Assembly (NCBI GenBank): GCA_018240505.1
Contig: JAFEFQ010000259.1
Location: 1 to 33,796 of the forward strand
DNA length: 33,796 nucleotides
DNA from: Pseudomonadota bacterium
GTDB taxonomy: Bacteria; Pseudomonadota; Gammaproteobacteria; Xanthomonadales; Rhodanobacteraceae
Direction: 5' to 3'
Of this stretch, positions 22,346 through 29,079 are shown piece by piece. Under the pieces are notes generated by a model. It did not search any database, had not been told where the DNA came from, and worked only from the letters and a program-made list of their open reading frames with translations. A program made the translations under genes and the position numbers. Position 1 is the stretch's first letter; every line of letters starts with the position of its first letter.

Positions 22346-23476
22346 GTGACCCTGACCCTCGTCCTCGCCGTCGTTCTCGTCGCCCTCGTCTTCGAGTACA
22401 TCAACGGTTTCCACGACACGGCGAACTCGATCGCGACCGTAGTCGCGACCAAGGTGCTCAGTCCCGGCCAGGCCGTGCTGCTCGCCGCGGCGACGAATCT
22501 GCTCGGCGCGCTCTGGGGCACGGCCGTGGCCAAGACGATCTCGTCGGGCCTGATCGATTCCGGCATCGTCAACGTCACCCCCGAACTGCTGATCTGCGCG
22601 CTGCTCGGCGCGACGGTCTGGGACCTGATCACCTGGTGGTGGGGCCTGCCGTCGAGTTCCTCGCATGCGCTGGTCGGCGGCCTCTGCGGCGCGGCGCTGG
22701 CCGGCGCACACAACAACTGGAACGCGCTGATCTGGAACCAGCCCGGCGCGCACTGGTGGGACGGCAAGGGCCTGTGGCCGAAGGTGATCCTGCCGATGAT
22801 CACCTCGCCGCTCGGCGGCTTCGTCCTCGGCGTCGTCGTCATGGGCCTGCTGTTCGCGCTGATCTCCTGGCTGGGCTCGCGCAAGAATGCCGCGATCAAC
22901 CAGTTCGGCAGGCCGAAGTTCGTCAATGCCTTCTTCGGCAAGGCGCAGATCCTCTCGGCCAGCGCGATGGGGCTCTCGCACGGCATGAACGACGCGCAGA
23001 AGACGATGGGCATCATTGCCCTCGCGCTCGCCGGCGCGACCAGCGCGGGCTCGCTCGATCAACTGCCCTGGTTCCTGCATTTCCTGCGCGTCGAGCAGGA
23101 TGCGTCGAAGTCGTTCGAGATCGCGCTGTGGATCAAGCTCGTCTGCGCGCTGACCATGGCCGCGGGTACCGCTGCGGGCGGCTGGCGCATCATCAAGACG
23201 CTGGGCCACAAGATGGTCAAGCTGCATCCGATCAACGGCTTCGCCGCGGAAACGAGTTCGGCCGCGGTCATCATCGCAGCAAGTACGGTCGGCATTCCGG
23301 TGTCGACCACGCACAACATCTCCGCCGCGATCATGGGCGTCGGCGTCGCCAAGAATCCGCGCGCGATCAAATGGACCGTGGTCGAGCGCATGGTCTGGGC
23401 CTGGCTGCTGACGATTCCGATCGCGGGCGCGATTGCTTACGTGCTCGTGCGGCTGGTCGAGGCCGCGTTCGCTTAG
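22346..23476 (+). CDS. pit: Pit-family inorganic phosphate transporter
   Basis: A 376-residue PiT (PF01384) carrier for metal-phosphate symport in the inner membrane. Both copies of the inverted family repeat are visible: FEYINGFHDTANSIATVV at the N-terminus and GLSHGMNDAQKTMGIIALAL in the middle, plus GLPSSSSHALVGGLCGA and STTHNISAAIMGVG. The start is a GTG with AAAGGAG upstream; an in-frame extension through the palindrome is not membrane-like. The pairing with DUF47 and a Pho-box-like site suggests this low-affinity system may itself be phosphate regulated. Confidence 0.95.
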   Translation: MTLTLVLAVVLVALVFEYINGFHDTANSIATVVATKVLSPGQAVLLAAATNLLGALWGTAVAKTISSGLIDSGIVNVTPELLICALLGATVWDLITWWWGLPSSSSHALVGGLCGAALAGAHNNWNALIWNQPGAHWWDGKGLWPKVILPMITSPLGGFVLGVVVMGLLFALISWLGSRKNAAINQFGRPKFVNAFFGKAQILSASAMGLSHGMNDAQKTMGIIALALAGATSAGSLDQLPWFLHFLRVEQDASKSFEIALWIKLVCALTMAAGTAAGGWRIIKTLGHKMVKLHPINGFAAETSSAAVIIAASTVGIPVSTTHNISAAIMGVGVAKNPRAIKWTVVERMVWAWLLTIPIAGAIAYVLVRLVEAAFA

Positions 23477-23488
23477 GGACGCGATTCG

Positions 23489-23800
23489 CTCTTGCTCGTC
23501 ATGCCTGCAGGGATTGCCGGACTGCGAAGGCGGGATGCCGAAGCGAACATTCGCGTAGCGAATGGCCCCCGCAGGGCATGCTGCAGGACGCCACGCAACC
23601 CGCGTTTTCAAAATCTGATGACGCGTCCTTTCGCCTTTCCGGAGAAAGGAACCAAAGAGAATGCGCCCCGGACACCGCGCTCGCCGCTGCGCGGCGAGTT
23701 CGCGAGGCCATGCCGGGGTTCGTTGAACGCACATCCCTGTGCGTGCAACGAACTCGCGCGCATCGTGCGCGCGACCCTGCGGGCGTTTCCGGCCTGCCCT
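23489..23800. repeat. Long modular dispersed repeat, copy 1
   Basis: The 387-base gap between pit and the next gene is filled by modules that recur at 33447-33796. Module B is GCCGAAGCGAACATTCGCGT followed by AGCGAATGGC (about 23537-23566). Module C has CCCCGGA, CCGCGCTCGC, GAGTTCGCGAGG and GCCGGGGTTCG, and ends in a long hairpin (23718-23753: GTTCGTTGAACGCACA against TGTGCGTGCAACGAAC, one mismatch). No protein with normal composition is encoded here. Confidence 0.75.
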
Positions 23801-23863
23801 CGCCGCGGCAACGGGGACCCGAAGATCACGAGCCAGATCAAGAGCGCGGTCAAGAGCGGGACG

Positions 23864-24223
23864 TTACGGTGTTGCGGCAACTGTGGTTTGCGCATTCCCG
23901 CGCAGGTACTGCCCGGTGTGGTAGCTGCGGTACTTGCACACGTCGAAATTCTTCTGGATCAGCACGCGGCCATTGCCGAACTCGGTGCGCAGGTCGACGA
24001 GACATTCGTTCCCGCGGATCGCGACGGTGGCCGAATCGCCGCCGCCGTGCAGCGGCTGGTCGGCGAACGGCAACGCACGGAAATGGTTGCTGCCTGCCGG
24101 CGCGACCGAGAACGTGGTAATGCTGTTTTTGGCCGTGTTGACGAGATCGATATAGTGGGTGGTTTCCGCCGCATTGGAACCCGCGGCGACGAGCAGGGAC
24201 GAAATCAGGCAAATGCCACGCAT
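23864..24223 (-). CDS. Small secreted protein, function unknown
   Basis: A 119-residue protein I do not recognise. Residues 1-19 form a signal peptide (MRGICLISSLLVAAGSNAA). The mature part begins ETTHYIDLVNTAKNSITTFS and has two cysteines (in NECLVDLRTEF and NFDVCKYRSYH) that could form a disulfide in the periplasm. The strand-rich pattern suggests a compact beta domain. The ATG has ACGGAG upstream; a longer reading is Arg-rich and unlikely. It is convergent with the repeat and divergent from the kinase gene. Confidence 0.75.
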   Translation of the reverse strand: MRGICLISSLLVAAGSNAAETTHYIDLVNTAKNSITTFSVAPAGSNHFRALPFADQPLHGGGDSATVAIRGNECLVDLRTEFGNGRVLIQKNFDVCKYRSYHTGQYLRGNAQTTVAATP

Positions 24224-24350
24224 GCGATTCTCCGTTTGATCGAAGTCGGACCGGAGCGCAGCCACCGCCGAAATCCTTGGGAGGAGTCGAGACCGCCGGC
24301 CGCGCCCCGGTTTGCGTGAAATCCTCCTGCGCATCGTCGGGCGGCGCCAT

Positions 24351-24388
24351 CGAATCGGGACGAATCGTCGTGATGCGCGGACGAATCG
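24351..24388 (+). promoter_or_regulatory. Direct repeats upstream of the two-component operon
   Basis: GGACGAATCG occurs at 24358-24367 and 24379-24388, a spacing of 21 bases (two helical turns), with a third CGAATCG at 24351-24357. LytTR-type regulators bind paired direct repeats at about this spacing. The site lies about 40 bases before the kinase gene, whose partner is a LytTR protein, so autoregulation is plausible. Confidence 0.5.
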
Positions 24389-24426
24389 CAATCCGCTGCA
24401 ACCATCCTTCCCGTCGGCCCCATCTC

Positions 24427-25590
24427 ATGCGTACGATGAGCGCCGACTTCCTGCAACCGGACCCGCCTGACGTGGAAAACCGCCCCGGTTTCCGACAGTA
24501 CGCACTGCGCGGACTCGGCTATGTCGGCGTGTGGGTCGTGCTCGTCATGCTGTTCGCCATGATCGGCTACGTTACCGACTCCCTGCGTGGCCACGTCTGG
24601 GAGTTCAACGCTTACCTGACCTGGTCGTTCATCCAGTGGAGCACACTGGCGCTGCTGCTGCCCGTGGCGCTGTGGCTGGCGCCGCATGAAGCGATCGAGC
24701 CGCCGCATCGCGGGCGCCTGCTGTTGGCGAACTTCGGCGTCAGCCTGATTTTCACAGTGACGGCGGTGCTGCTCGGTGCCATCGTCACGAATTTCGTCCT
24801 GCCGAACACCAACATCGGCGAGCAGCTCTCGGAGTTTCTCGGCAAGCACGCGGCTACGGACTTTCTCGCCTATTGGCTGCTGGTCGGCGTGCGCCAGGCG
24901 CTGCACTTCTACGAGCAACGCATGCGCCGCGAATTGCACGCGACGCGGCTTGCCGCCCAGCTCGCCCAGTCGCATCTGCAACTGCTCAGGATGCAGCTGC
25001 ACCCGCATTTCCTGTTCAACACGCTGCACGCGGCAGCGACGCTGACCCGCGAGGACGCGGTCGCCGCCGAGGACATGCTGCTGCGCCTGGCCGAATTGCT
25101 GCGCACTTACCTCGACGACGAGCGTCAGGAGATTTCGCTGCGCGAGGAGTTGGAGTTGGTCGACCTCTATCTCGGCATCCAGCGCGTGCGCTTCAAGGAC
25201 CGATTGACCACCCGTGTCGACGTCGATCCCGAACTGCCGCGCTACGCGGTGCCCAACCTGATCCTGCAACCGATCGTGGAGAATGCAATCCAGCATGGCA
25301 TTGGCAAGCAGGTCGGTACGGACTGTGTGGAGATCGACTGCTATCGCATCGCAACCAGCCTGTGCATCGATGTGCGCAATCGCAACAGCATGCTGGCCGC
25401 GCCGCCGGGGGAATTGTTCCGGCGCGGCATCGGTCTGTCCAACACCCGCCTGCGCCTGAAAGAGCTGTATGCCGACGGTGCCCGGATCGAACTCGGGGAG
25501 CTGTTGCCGCGCGGCGTGATCTGCCACATCCGCCTGCCGTTGAAGCAGCTCGCGGCGACTCCTTCGCAACGGCCGATGAAGATCGCATGA
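24427..25590 (+). CDS. LytS/AlgZ-type sensor histidine kinase
   Basis: A 387-residue membrane kinase of the His_kinase (PF06580) group. Four hydrophobic segments lie at about 29-49, 63-85, 98-126 and 145-160, with no large sensor domain. The kinase part has LHPHFLFNTLH (phospho-acceptor His194), VENAIQHG (N box, 284-291) and a glycine-box region GIGLSNTRLRLKELY (~333-347). It overlaps the response regulator by ATGA. An alternative ATG nine bases later is possible. The signal is unknown; relatives control biofilm, alginate or peptide uptake. Confidence 0.92.
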   Translation: MRTMSADFLQPDPPDVENRPGFRQYALRGLGYVGVWVVLVMLFAMIGYVTDSLRGHVWEFNAYLTWSFIQWSTLALLLPVALWLAPHEAIEPPHRGRLLLANFGVSLIFTVTAVLLGAIVTNFVLPNTNIGEQLSEFLGKHAATDFLAYWLLVGVRQALHFYEQRMRRELHATRLAAQLAQSHLQLLRMQLHPHFLFNTLHAAATLTREDAVAAEDMLLRLAELLRTYLDDERQEISLREELELVDLYLGIQRVRFKDRLTTRVDVDPELPRYAVPNLILQPIVENAIQHGIGKQVGTDCVEIDCYRIATSLCIDVRNRNSMLAAPPGELFRRGIGLSNTRLRLKELYADGARIELGELLPRGVICHIRLPLKQLAATPSQRPMKIA

Positions 25591-26375
25591 GCGCGGGCCG
25601 GATTCGAGCGCTGGTCGTCGACGACGAGCCGATCGCGCGCCTCGCGGTCGTGCGTCTGCTCAACGAGGATGCGGGCATCGAGCTGGTCGGCGAGTGCGGC
25701 GACGGCGCGACTGCGCTGCGGCAGATCCGCAAGCTCGCACCCGACCTGGTCTTTCTCGACATCCAGATGCCGGCGATGAGCGGCATCGACGTCGCCGCGC
25801 AGATCGGCCACGAACGTCTGCCGGCGACCGTGTTCGTCACCGCGTACGAGCGCTACGCGGTGCGCGCGTTCGAGGCGAACGCGGTCGACTATCTGGTCAA
25901 GCCGTTCAGTCGCGACCGCTTCCTCGTCACCCTCGAGCGCGCGAAGCGGCGCCTGGCATCGAGCGACGCGGCGCTCGAGCAGGCCGCATCGACACAGGTG
26001 CTGCGCGCGCTCAACGAATTGCGTCGCGAGCAGGACTATCTCGAACGCATTCCGGTGCCGGTCGACGAGCACCTGGTCTTCGTCGACCTGCGCGATGTCG
26101 ACTGGATCGAGGCGAACCGCAACCTCGTGCGCCTGCACGCGGGCAAGCAGGTGCACGAAATCCGCGAGACCATGACCGCGCTCGAGGCGCGGCTCAACCC
26201 GCGCCATTTCGTGCGCGTGCACCGCTCGGCTATCGTCAATGTGAGCCGGATCGCGGCGATCCACCCCTGGTTCAACGGTCATCACATGCTCGTGCTGAGC
26301 TCGGGGCAGCAACTGCGCATGAGCCGCTACCAGCACGAGGCGTTCCTGCGCCTCACCGGCCGGCGCGGCGGATGA
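25587..26375 (+). CDS. LytTR-family response regulator
   Basis: A 262-residue response regulator. The receiver domain (1-125) has the acidic pair Asp12-Asp13, phospho-acceptor Asp58 in FLDIQMPAMSG, the Thr/Tyr switch in FVTAYERYAV and Lys105 in DYLVKPF. The LytTR DNA-binding domain (about 155-255) has VDWIEANRNLVRLHAG, the ETMTALEARL helix and FVRVHRSAIVNVSRI. Its ATG overlaps the kinase stop, the standard LytS-LytR/AlgZ-AlgR arrangement. The direct repeats at 24351-24388 are a candidate target. Confidence 0.95.
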   Translation: MSAGRIRALVVDDEPIARLAVVRLLNEDAGIELVGECGDGATALRQIRKLAPDLVFLDIQMPAMSGIDVAAQIGHERLPATVFVTAYERYAVRAFEANAVDYLVKPFSRDRFLVTLERAKRRLASSDAALEQAASTQVLRALNELRREQDYLERIPVPVDEHLVFVDLRDVDWIEANRNLVRLHAGKQVHEIRETMTALEARLNPRHFVRVHRSAIVNVSRIAAIHPWFNGHHMLVLSSGQQLRMSRYQHEAFLRLTGRRGG

Positions 26376-26384
26376 GTAGCGGCG

Positions 26385-26792
26385 CTAGAGCGCGTCGTCG
26401 CCCTGCGAGATCGCCTGTTCGAGCTTGTCGCCGAGCGGGCCGAGTTCGGCGACGAGGCGATCGATTTCCCTGGCGTTGAGCAACTCGTAGGGACGGTTCT
26501 CGCACAGGTGCAGATACGGCGAGCCGTCGAGATCGCTGACCGCGAGAAAGCCCAGGCGTTGCTCCCAGTTGAAGCGCAGGCAGCGGCGCGCATCCATGCC
26601 GGTAAGCGGGCCGATCGGCGTCGACACGCGCAGGTAGGTGCTTCCGGCCTCGTCGTTGAGTTCCGCGAGATACAGACCCTGGTGGCGCTTGCCGTGCTCG
26701 AGCGCGACGTCGAAGCAGATCAGGTACGGATCGTTGATGCGCAGCGGATACTTTGCCGCGATGTACGCGCGGATTTCCTCGAACGAGTGCAT
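26385..26792 (-). CDS. Conserved-looking cytoplasmic protein, function unknown
   Basis: A 135-residue protein I cannot assign. It starts MHSFEEIRAYIAAKYPL behind a CGGAGAA ribosome site; an ATG eight codons upstream has none. It has no signal peptide or membrane segment. The alternating beta/helix pattern (YLICFDVALEHGKRHQGLYLAE, with LRFNWEQRLGFLAVS and a C-terminal acidic helix) resembles small alpha/beta proteins of secretion-chaperone or YbjN-like type, but no motif is diagnostic. Its stop lies nine bases from the LytTR gene end (convergent) and its start is divergent from the alkyltransferase-like gene. Confidence 0.75.
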   Translation of the reverse strand: MHSFEEIRAYIAAKYPLRINDPYLICFDVALEHGKRHQGLYLAELNDEAGSTYLRVSTPIGPLTGMDARRCLRFNWEQRLGFLAVSDLDGSPYLHLCENRPYELLNAREIDRLVAELGPLGDKLEQAISQGDDAL

Positions 26793-26849
26793 GAATTTCT
26801 CCGGTTGTTGGCGCATATGCTAACGTTCCCCGAAGACGAAGTGGAGCGT

Positions 26850-27227
26850 ATGGCGAAAGCGAGGTCCCCAGCCAAGCAGGCTGCCGATGCGGGCGTCAAG
26901 CCCGAGCACGCGGCCATCGTGCGCACGATTGCGGCGATCCCGTCCGGGCGCGTCGCAAGCTACGGCGAAATCGCCGCGCGAGCGGGCCTGCCGCGGCATG
27001 CGCGCCTGGTCGGGCGCGTGCTCGGCGACGCCGGCGCGGACGCGAAACTGCCGTGGCATCGCGTGCTGCGTGCCGACGGCCGCTTCGCGTTCAGGCCCGG
27101 CAGCCGCGCGTTCCGCGAGCAGCGCGCACGCCTGATCGACGAAGGCGTCGTGGTCAAGGCCGGCCGCGTCGATCTTGCATTGTTCGGCTGGCAGCGCAAT
27201 CTGGATGCGGAAATCTGGCGCTTCTGA
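26850..27227 (+). CDS. Alkyltransferase-like protein (MGMT family, no active Cys)
   Basis: A 125-residue protein of the O6-alkylguanine-DNA methyltransferase fold. The active-site PCHRV of MGMT is PWHRV here (68-72), so Cys is replaced by Trp as in the ATL proteins, which bind O6-alkylguanine without repairing it and hand the lesion to nucleotide excision repair. The IPSGRVASYGEIAARAGLP helix-turn-helix is well kept. A start at 26817 would add 11 residues; I chose the ATG behind GTGGAG. Together with uvrC elsewhere in the window it fits NER recruitment. 27 bases ahead of the rhomboid gene, possibly one transcript. Confidence 0.9.
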   Translation: MAKARSPAKQAADAGVKPEHAAIVRTIAAIPSGRVASYGEIAARAGLPRHARLVGRVLGDAGADAKLPWHRVLRADGRFAFRPGSRAFREQRARLIDEGVVVKAGRVDLALFGWQRNLDAEIWRF

Positions 27228-27254
27228 ACATTCCACGAGGAACGACAACTCTTG

Positions 27255-27893
27255 ATGCAGAACATCCCTCCCGTCACCCGCGCGTTGCTGATCGCGAACG
27301 TGCTGATCTTCCTCCTGCAACAGGTCGCCGACAATTTTCTGGTCGCGCATTTCGCGCTGTGGCCGCTCGACGGCTCGCGGCTGTTCGATCTCGGCGACGG
27401 CGGTGTGCTGCGCGTTGCCTTCGAGCCCTGGCAACTGGTCAGCTACGGCTTCCTGCACGGCGGCTTGGCGCATATCGCGTTCAACATGCTCGCGCTGTGG
27501 ATGTTCGGCGCGCCGGTCGAGCAGGCGCTCGGCTCGCGGCGCTATGTTCTCTTCTACTTCGTCTGCGTGGTCGGCGCCGCGCTCGCGCAACTCGTGACGA
27601 TCCATTTCTTCAAGCCCGAAGATTTCTATCCGACGCTCGGCGCGTCGGGCGGCGTGTTCGGCATCATGCTGGCCTACGCGATGATCTATCCGACCGCGCG
27701 CATCATCATGATCTTCTTTCCCGTGCCGATCCCGGCGCCGATCGCGGTGATCGGCTACATGGCGGTCGAACTCGTGCTCGGCGTGACCGGCACCCAGGAG
27801 GGCGTGGCGCACTTCGCCCATCTCGGCGGCGCGGCAGCGGGGTTCGTGCTGCTGCGTTACTGGCGCGCGCAGGCGCTGCGCCGGCGCGGTTGA
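27255..27893 (+). CDS. Rhomboid-family intramembrane serine protease
   Basis: A 212-residue polytopic protease with six predicted membrane segments. The catalytic dyad is Ser131 in GASGGVFG and His189 in HFAHLGG; the oxyanion-side Asn77 is in HIAFNMLALWMFG. Rhomboids cut transmembrane segments near the periplasmic face. The ATG is preceded by GAGGAA; a TTG one codon earlier is the alternative. Substrates are unknown. Confidence 0.93.
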   Translation: MQNIPPVTRALLIANVLIFLLQQVADNFLVAHFALWPLDGSRLFDLGDGGVLRVAFEPWQLVSYGFLHGGLAHIAFNMLALWMFGAPVEQALGSRRYVLFYFVCVVGAALAQLVTIHFFKPEDFYPTLGASGGVFGIMLAYAMIYPTARIIMIFFPVPIPAPIAVIGYMAVELVLGVTGTQEGVAHFAHLGGAAAGFVLLRYWRAQALRRRG

Positions 27894-28052
27894 TGTGGGG
27901 GAAGTGGCGCGACCGGCATGACTCACGCGTGAAGAAAGCGTTCGTTGGCATGGTCGGATTCGTTAGCTAATCGTTAGTCGTCTCCCGACTGAATCTTCGC
28001 GTGCGCGAACGCATGCGCCTGCAGAAAAAAACGTGTATGGTTTGATTGCGTC

Positions 28053-28066
28053 GGGTCTTGAGACCC
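28053..28066 (+). promoter_or_regulatory. Small perfect hairpin in LysM gene leader
   Basis: GGGTCTTGAGACCC is a perfect five-pair hairpin 41 bases before the LysM gene. The surrounding 213-base gap is otherwise featureless to me. It may be a leader structure; no function is assigned. Confidence 0.3.
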
Positions 28067-28106
28067 TTATCGCACTATCCAACCAGGACAGGAGGAGACA
28101 TCGATC

Positions 28107-28400
28107 ATGAGCAACGATCCGAAAGCGGATTTTTCCGACGTCAACAGCGAAGTGAAGGTCAACATGACGCCGACGCCGACCACGGCATCGACGGCCGGCG
28201 CGGCTCCCTCGAGTCAGACCTATACGGTCGTCAGCGGCGACAGCCTGTCGAAGATCGCGAAGCATTTCTACGGCGACGCCAATCAGTGGAAGAGGATCTT
28301 CGACGCCAATACCGACAAGATCAAGAATCCCGACCTGATCCATCCGGGACAGGTGCTCACGATTCCCGCCGCACCTGCCTCCGGCAAGGCGACGGCCTGA
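28107..28400 (+). CDS. LysM-domain small protein
   Basis: A 97-residue protein: an acidic, Thr/Pro-rich N-terminal part (1-36) and one LysM domain (about 38-87: YTVVSGDSLSKIAKHFYGD, then NQWKRIFDAN and LIHPGQVLTIP). LysM binds murein N-acetylglucosamine; the form with a YGD insertion is that of YgaU/BON-LysM proteins. There is no signal peptide, so location is unclear. The ribosome site AGGAGG is strong. A lipoprotein gene follows 54 bases later. Confidence 0.9.
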   Translation: MSNDPKADFSDVNSEVKVNMTPTPTTASTAGAAPSSQTYTVVSGDSLSKIAKHFYGDANQWKRIFDANTDKIKNPDLIHPGQVLTIPAAPASGKATA

Positions 28401-28454
28401 TCGCAGCGCATGCGCTGCAAACTTGAATCCATACGACTACGACAGAGGGTAGAC

Positions 28455-28949
28455 ATGAACAAGCTCAGCAAACGCATTCCGTTGACGATCGTTCTGGCCG
28501 GCGCCGTGGCATTGGCCGCGTGCAGCAAACCTGCGCCGCCGCCGGCTCCCGCGCCGGCTCCCGCGCCGGCTCCCGCGCCAGCCCCGGCACCCGCTCCGGC
28601 TCCTGCGCCGGCCCCTGCCGTTCCGGTGCAGGTCAACTCGGTCGTGCTCGGCAATGCCGTCGACGCAGGCGGCAAGATCACTGCACCGGTGGGCAGCTTC
28701 GCCACCAAGGACACGATCTACGCGACGGTCGCGTTGACGACGACGGTGCCGAACGCGGCGGTCAATCTGCGCTGGAAGTTCCAGGATGGCCAGACGGTCG
28801 CCGACAACGCCAAGACGATCGACGCGCCGAGCACCGGCACGATCGACGACAAGCTGACCAAGCCGTCGGGTTGGCCGGTCGGCAACTACACGCTCGAAGT
28901 CGTCGCGGACGGCAAGACCTTGTCGACGACCTCGTTCCAGGTCAAGTAG
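28455..28949 (+). CDS. Lipoprotein with Pro-Ala repeat stalk
   Basis: A 164-residue lipoprotein: signal peptide ending LAAC (lipidated Cys22), then about 30 residues of (Pro-Ala)n, then a ~105-residue beta-rich domain starting VPVQVNSVVLG. The stalk is encoded by an imperfect tandem GCTCCCGCGCCG-type repeat (28545-28620) that could vary in length by slippage. The Pro-Ala stalk probably spans part of the envelope and presents the C-terminal domain. That domain is unknown. The ATG follows AGAGGGT. A strong terminator closes the two-gene unit with the LysM gene. Confidence 0.88.
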   Translation: MNKLSKRIPLTIVLAGAVALAACSKPAPPPAPAPAPAPAPAPAPAPAPAPAPAPAVPVQVNSVVLGNAVDAGGKITAPVGSFATKDTIYATVALTTTVPNAAVNLRWKFQDGQTVADNAKTIDAPSTGTIDDKLTKPSGWPVGNYTLEVVADGKTLSTTSFQVK

Positions 28950-28969
28950 CTCGCGGCTCGTACGAAACG

Positions 28970-28999
28970 AAAAGGGCGCGGAATTCCGCGCCCTTTTTT
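28970..28999 (+). terminator. Rho-independent terminator after lipoprotein gene
   Basis: The palindrome GGGCGCGGAATTCCGCGCCC (28974-28993) is flanked by AAAA and TTTTTT, so it can work on both strands. Confidence 0.9.
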
Positions 29000-29012
29000 C
29001 GTCCAGTCGTCC

Positions 29013-29065
29013 CGGCGGCCGCCCCGATCGCCGAAATCAACAAGCGGCCATCCATGCCCGCGCTT
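29013..29065. repeat. Two-hairpin spacer repeat, copy 3 (partial match)
   Basis: GCCGAAATCAACAAGCGGCC and then ATCCATGCCCGCGC match copies 1 and 2 in the tRNA cluster (TCAAAAAGCGGCCATCC). The second hairpin keeps GCGG/CCGC with one mismatch; the first is less clear. On the minus strand it lies just after the M13 peptidase stop and is followed by TTGTTGATTT, so it could act as its terminator. Confidence 0.55.
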
Positions 29066-29079
29066 TCCAATGAAAGCGG

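Noticed and set aside
23636..23860. A gene in the gap after pit
   Set aside because: Open frames here are short, Arg/Pro-rich and coincide with the dispersed repeat modules shared with the right edge.
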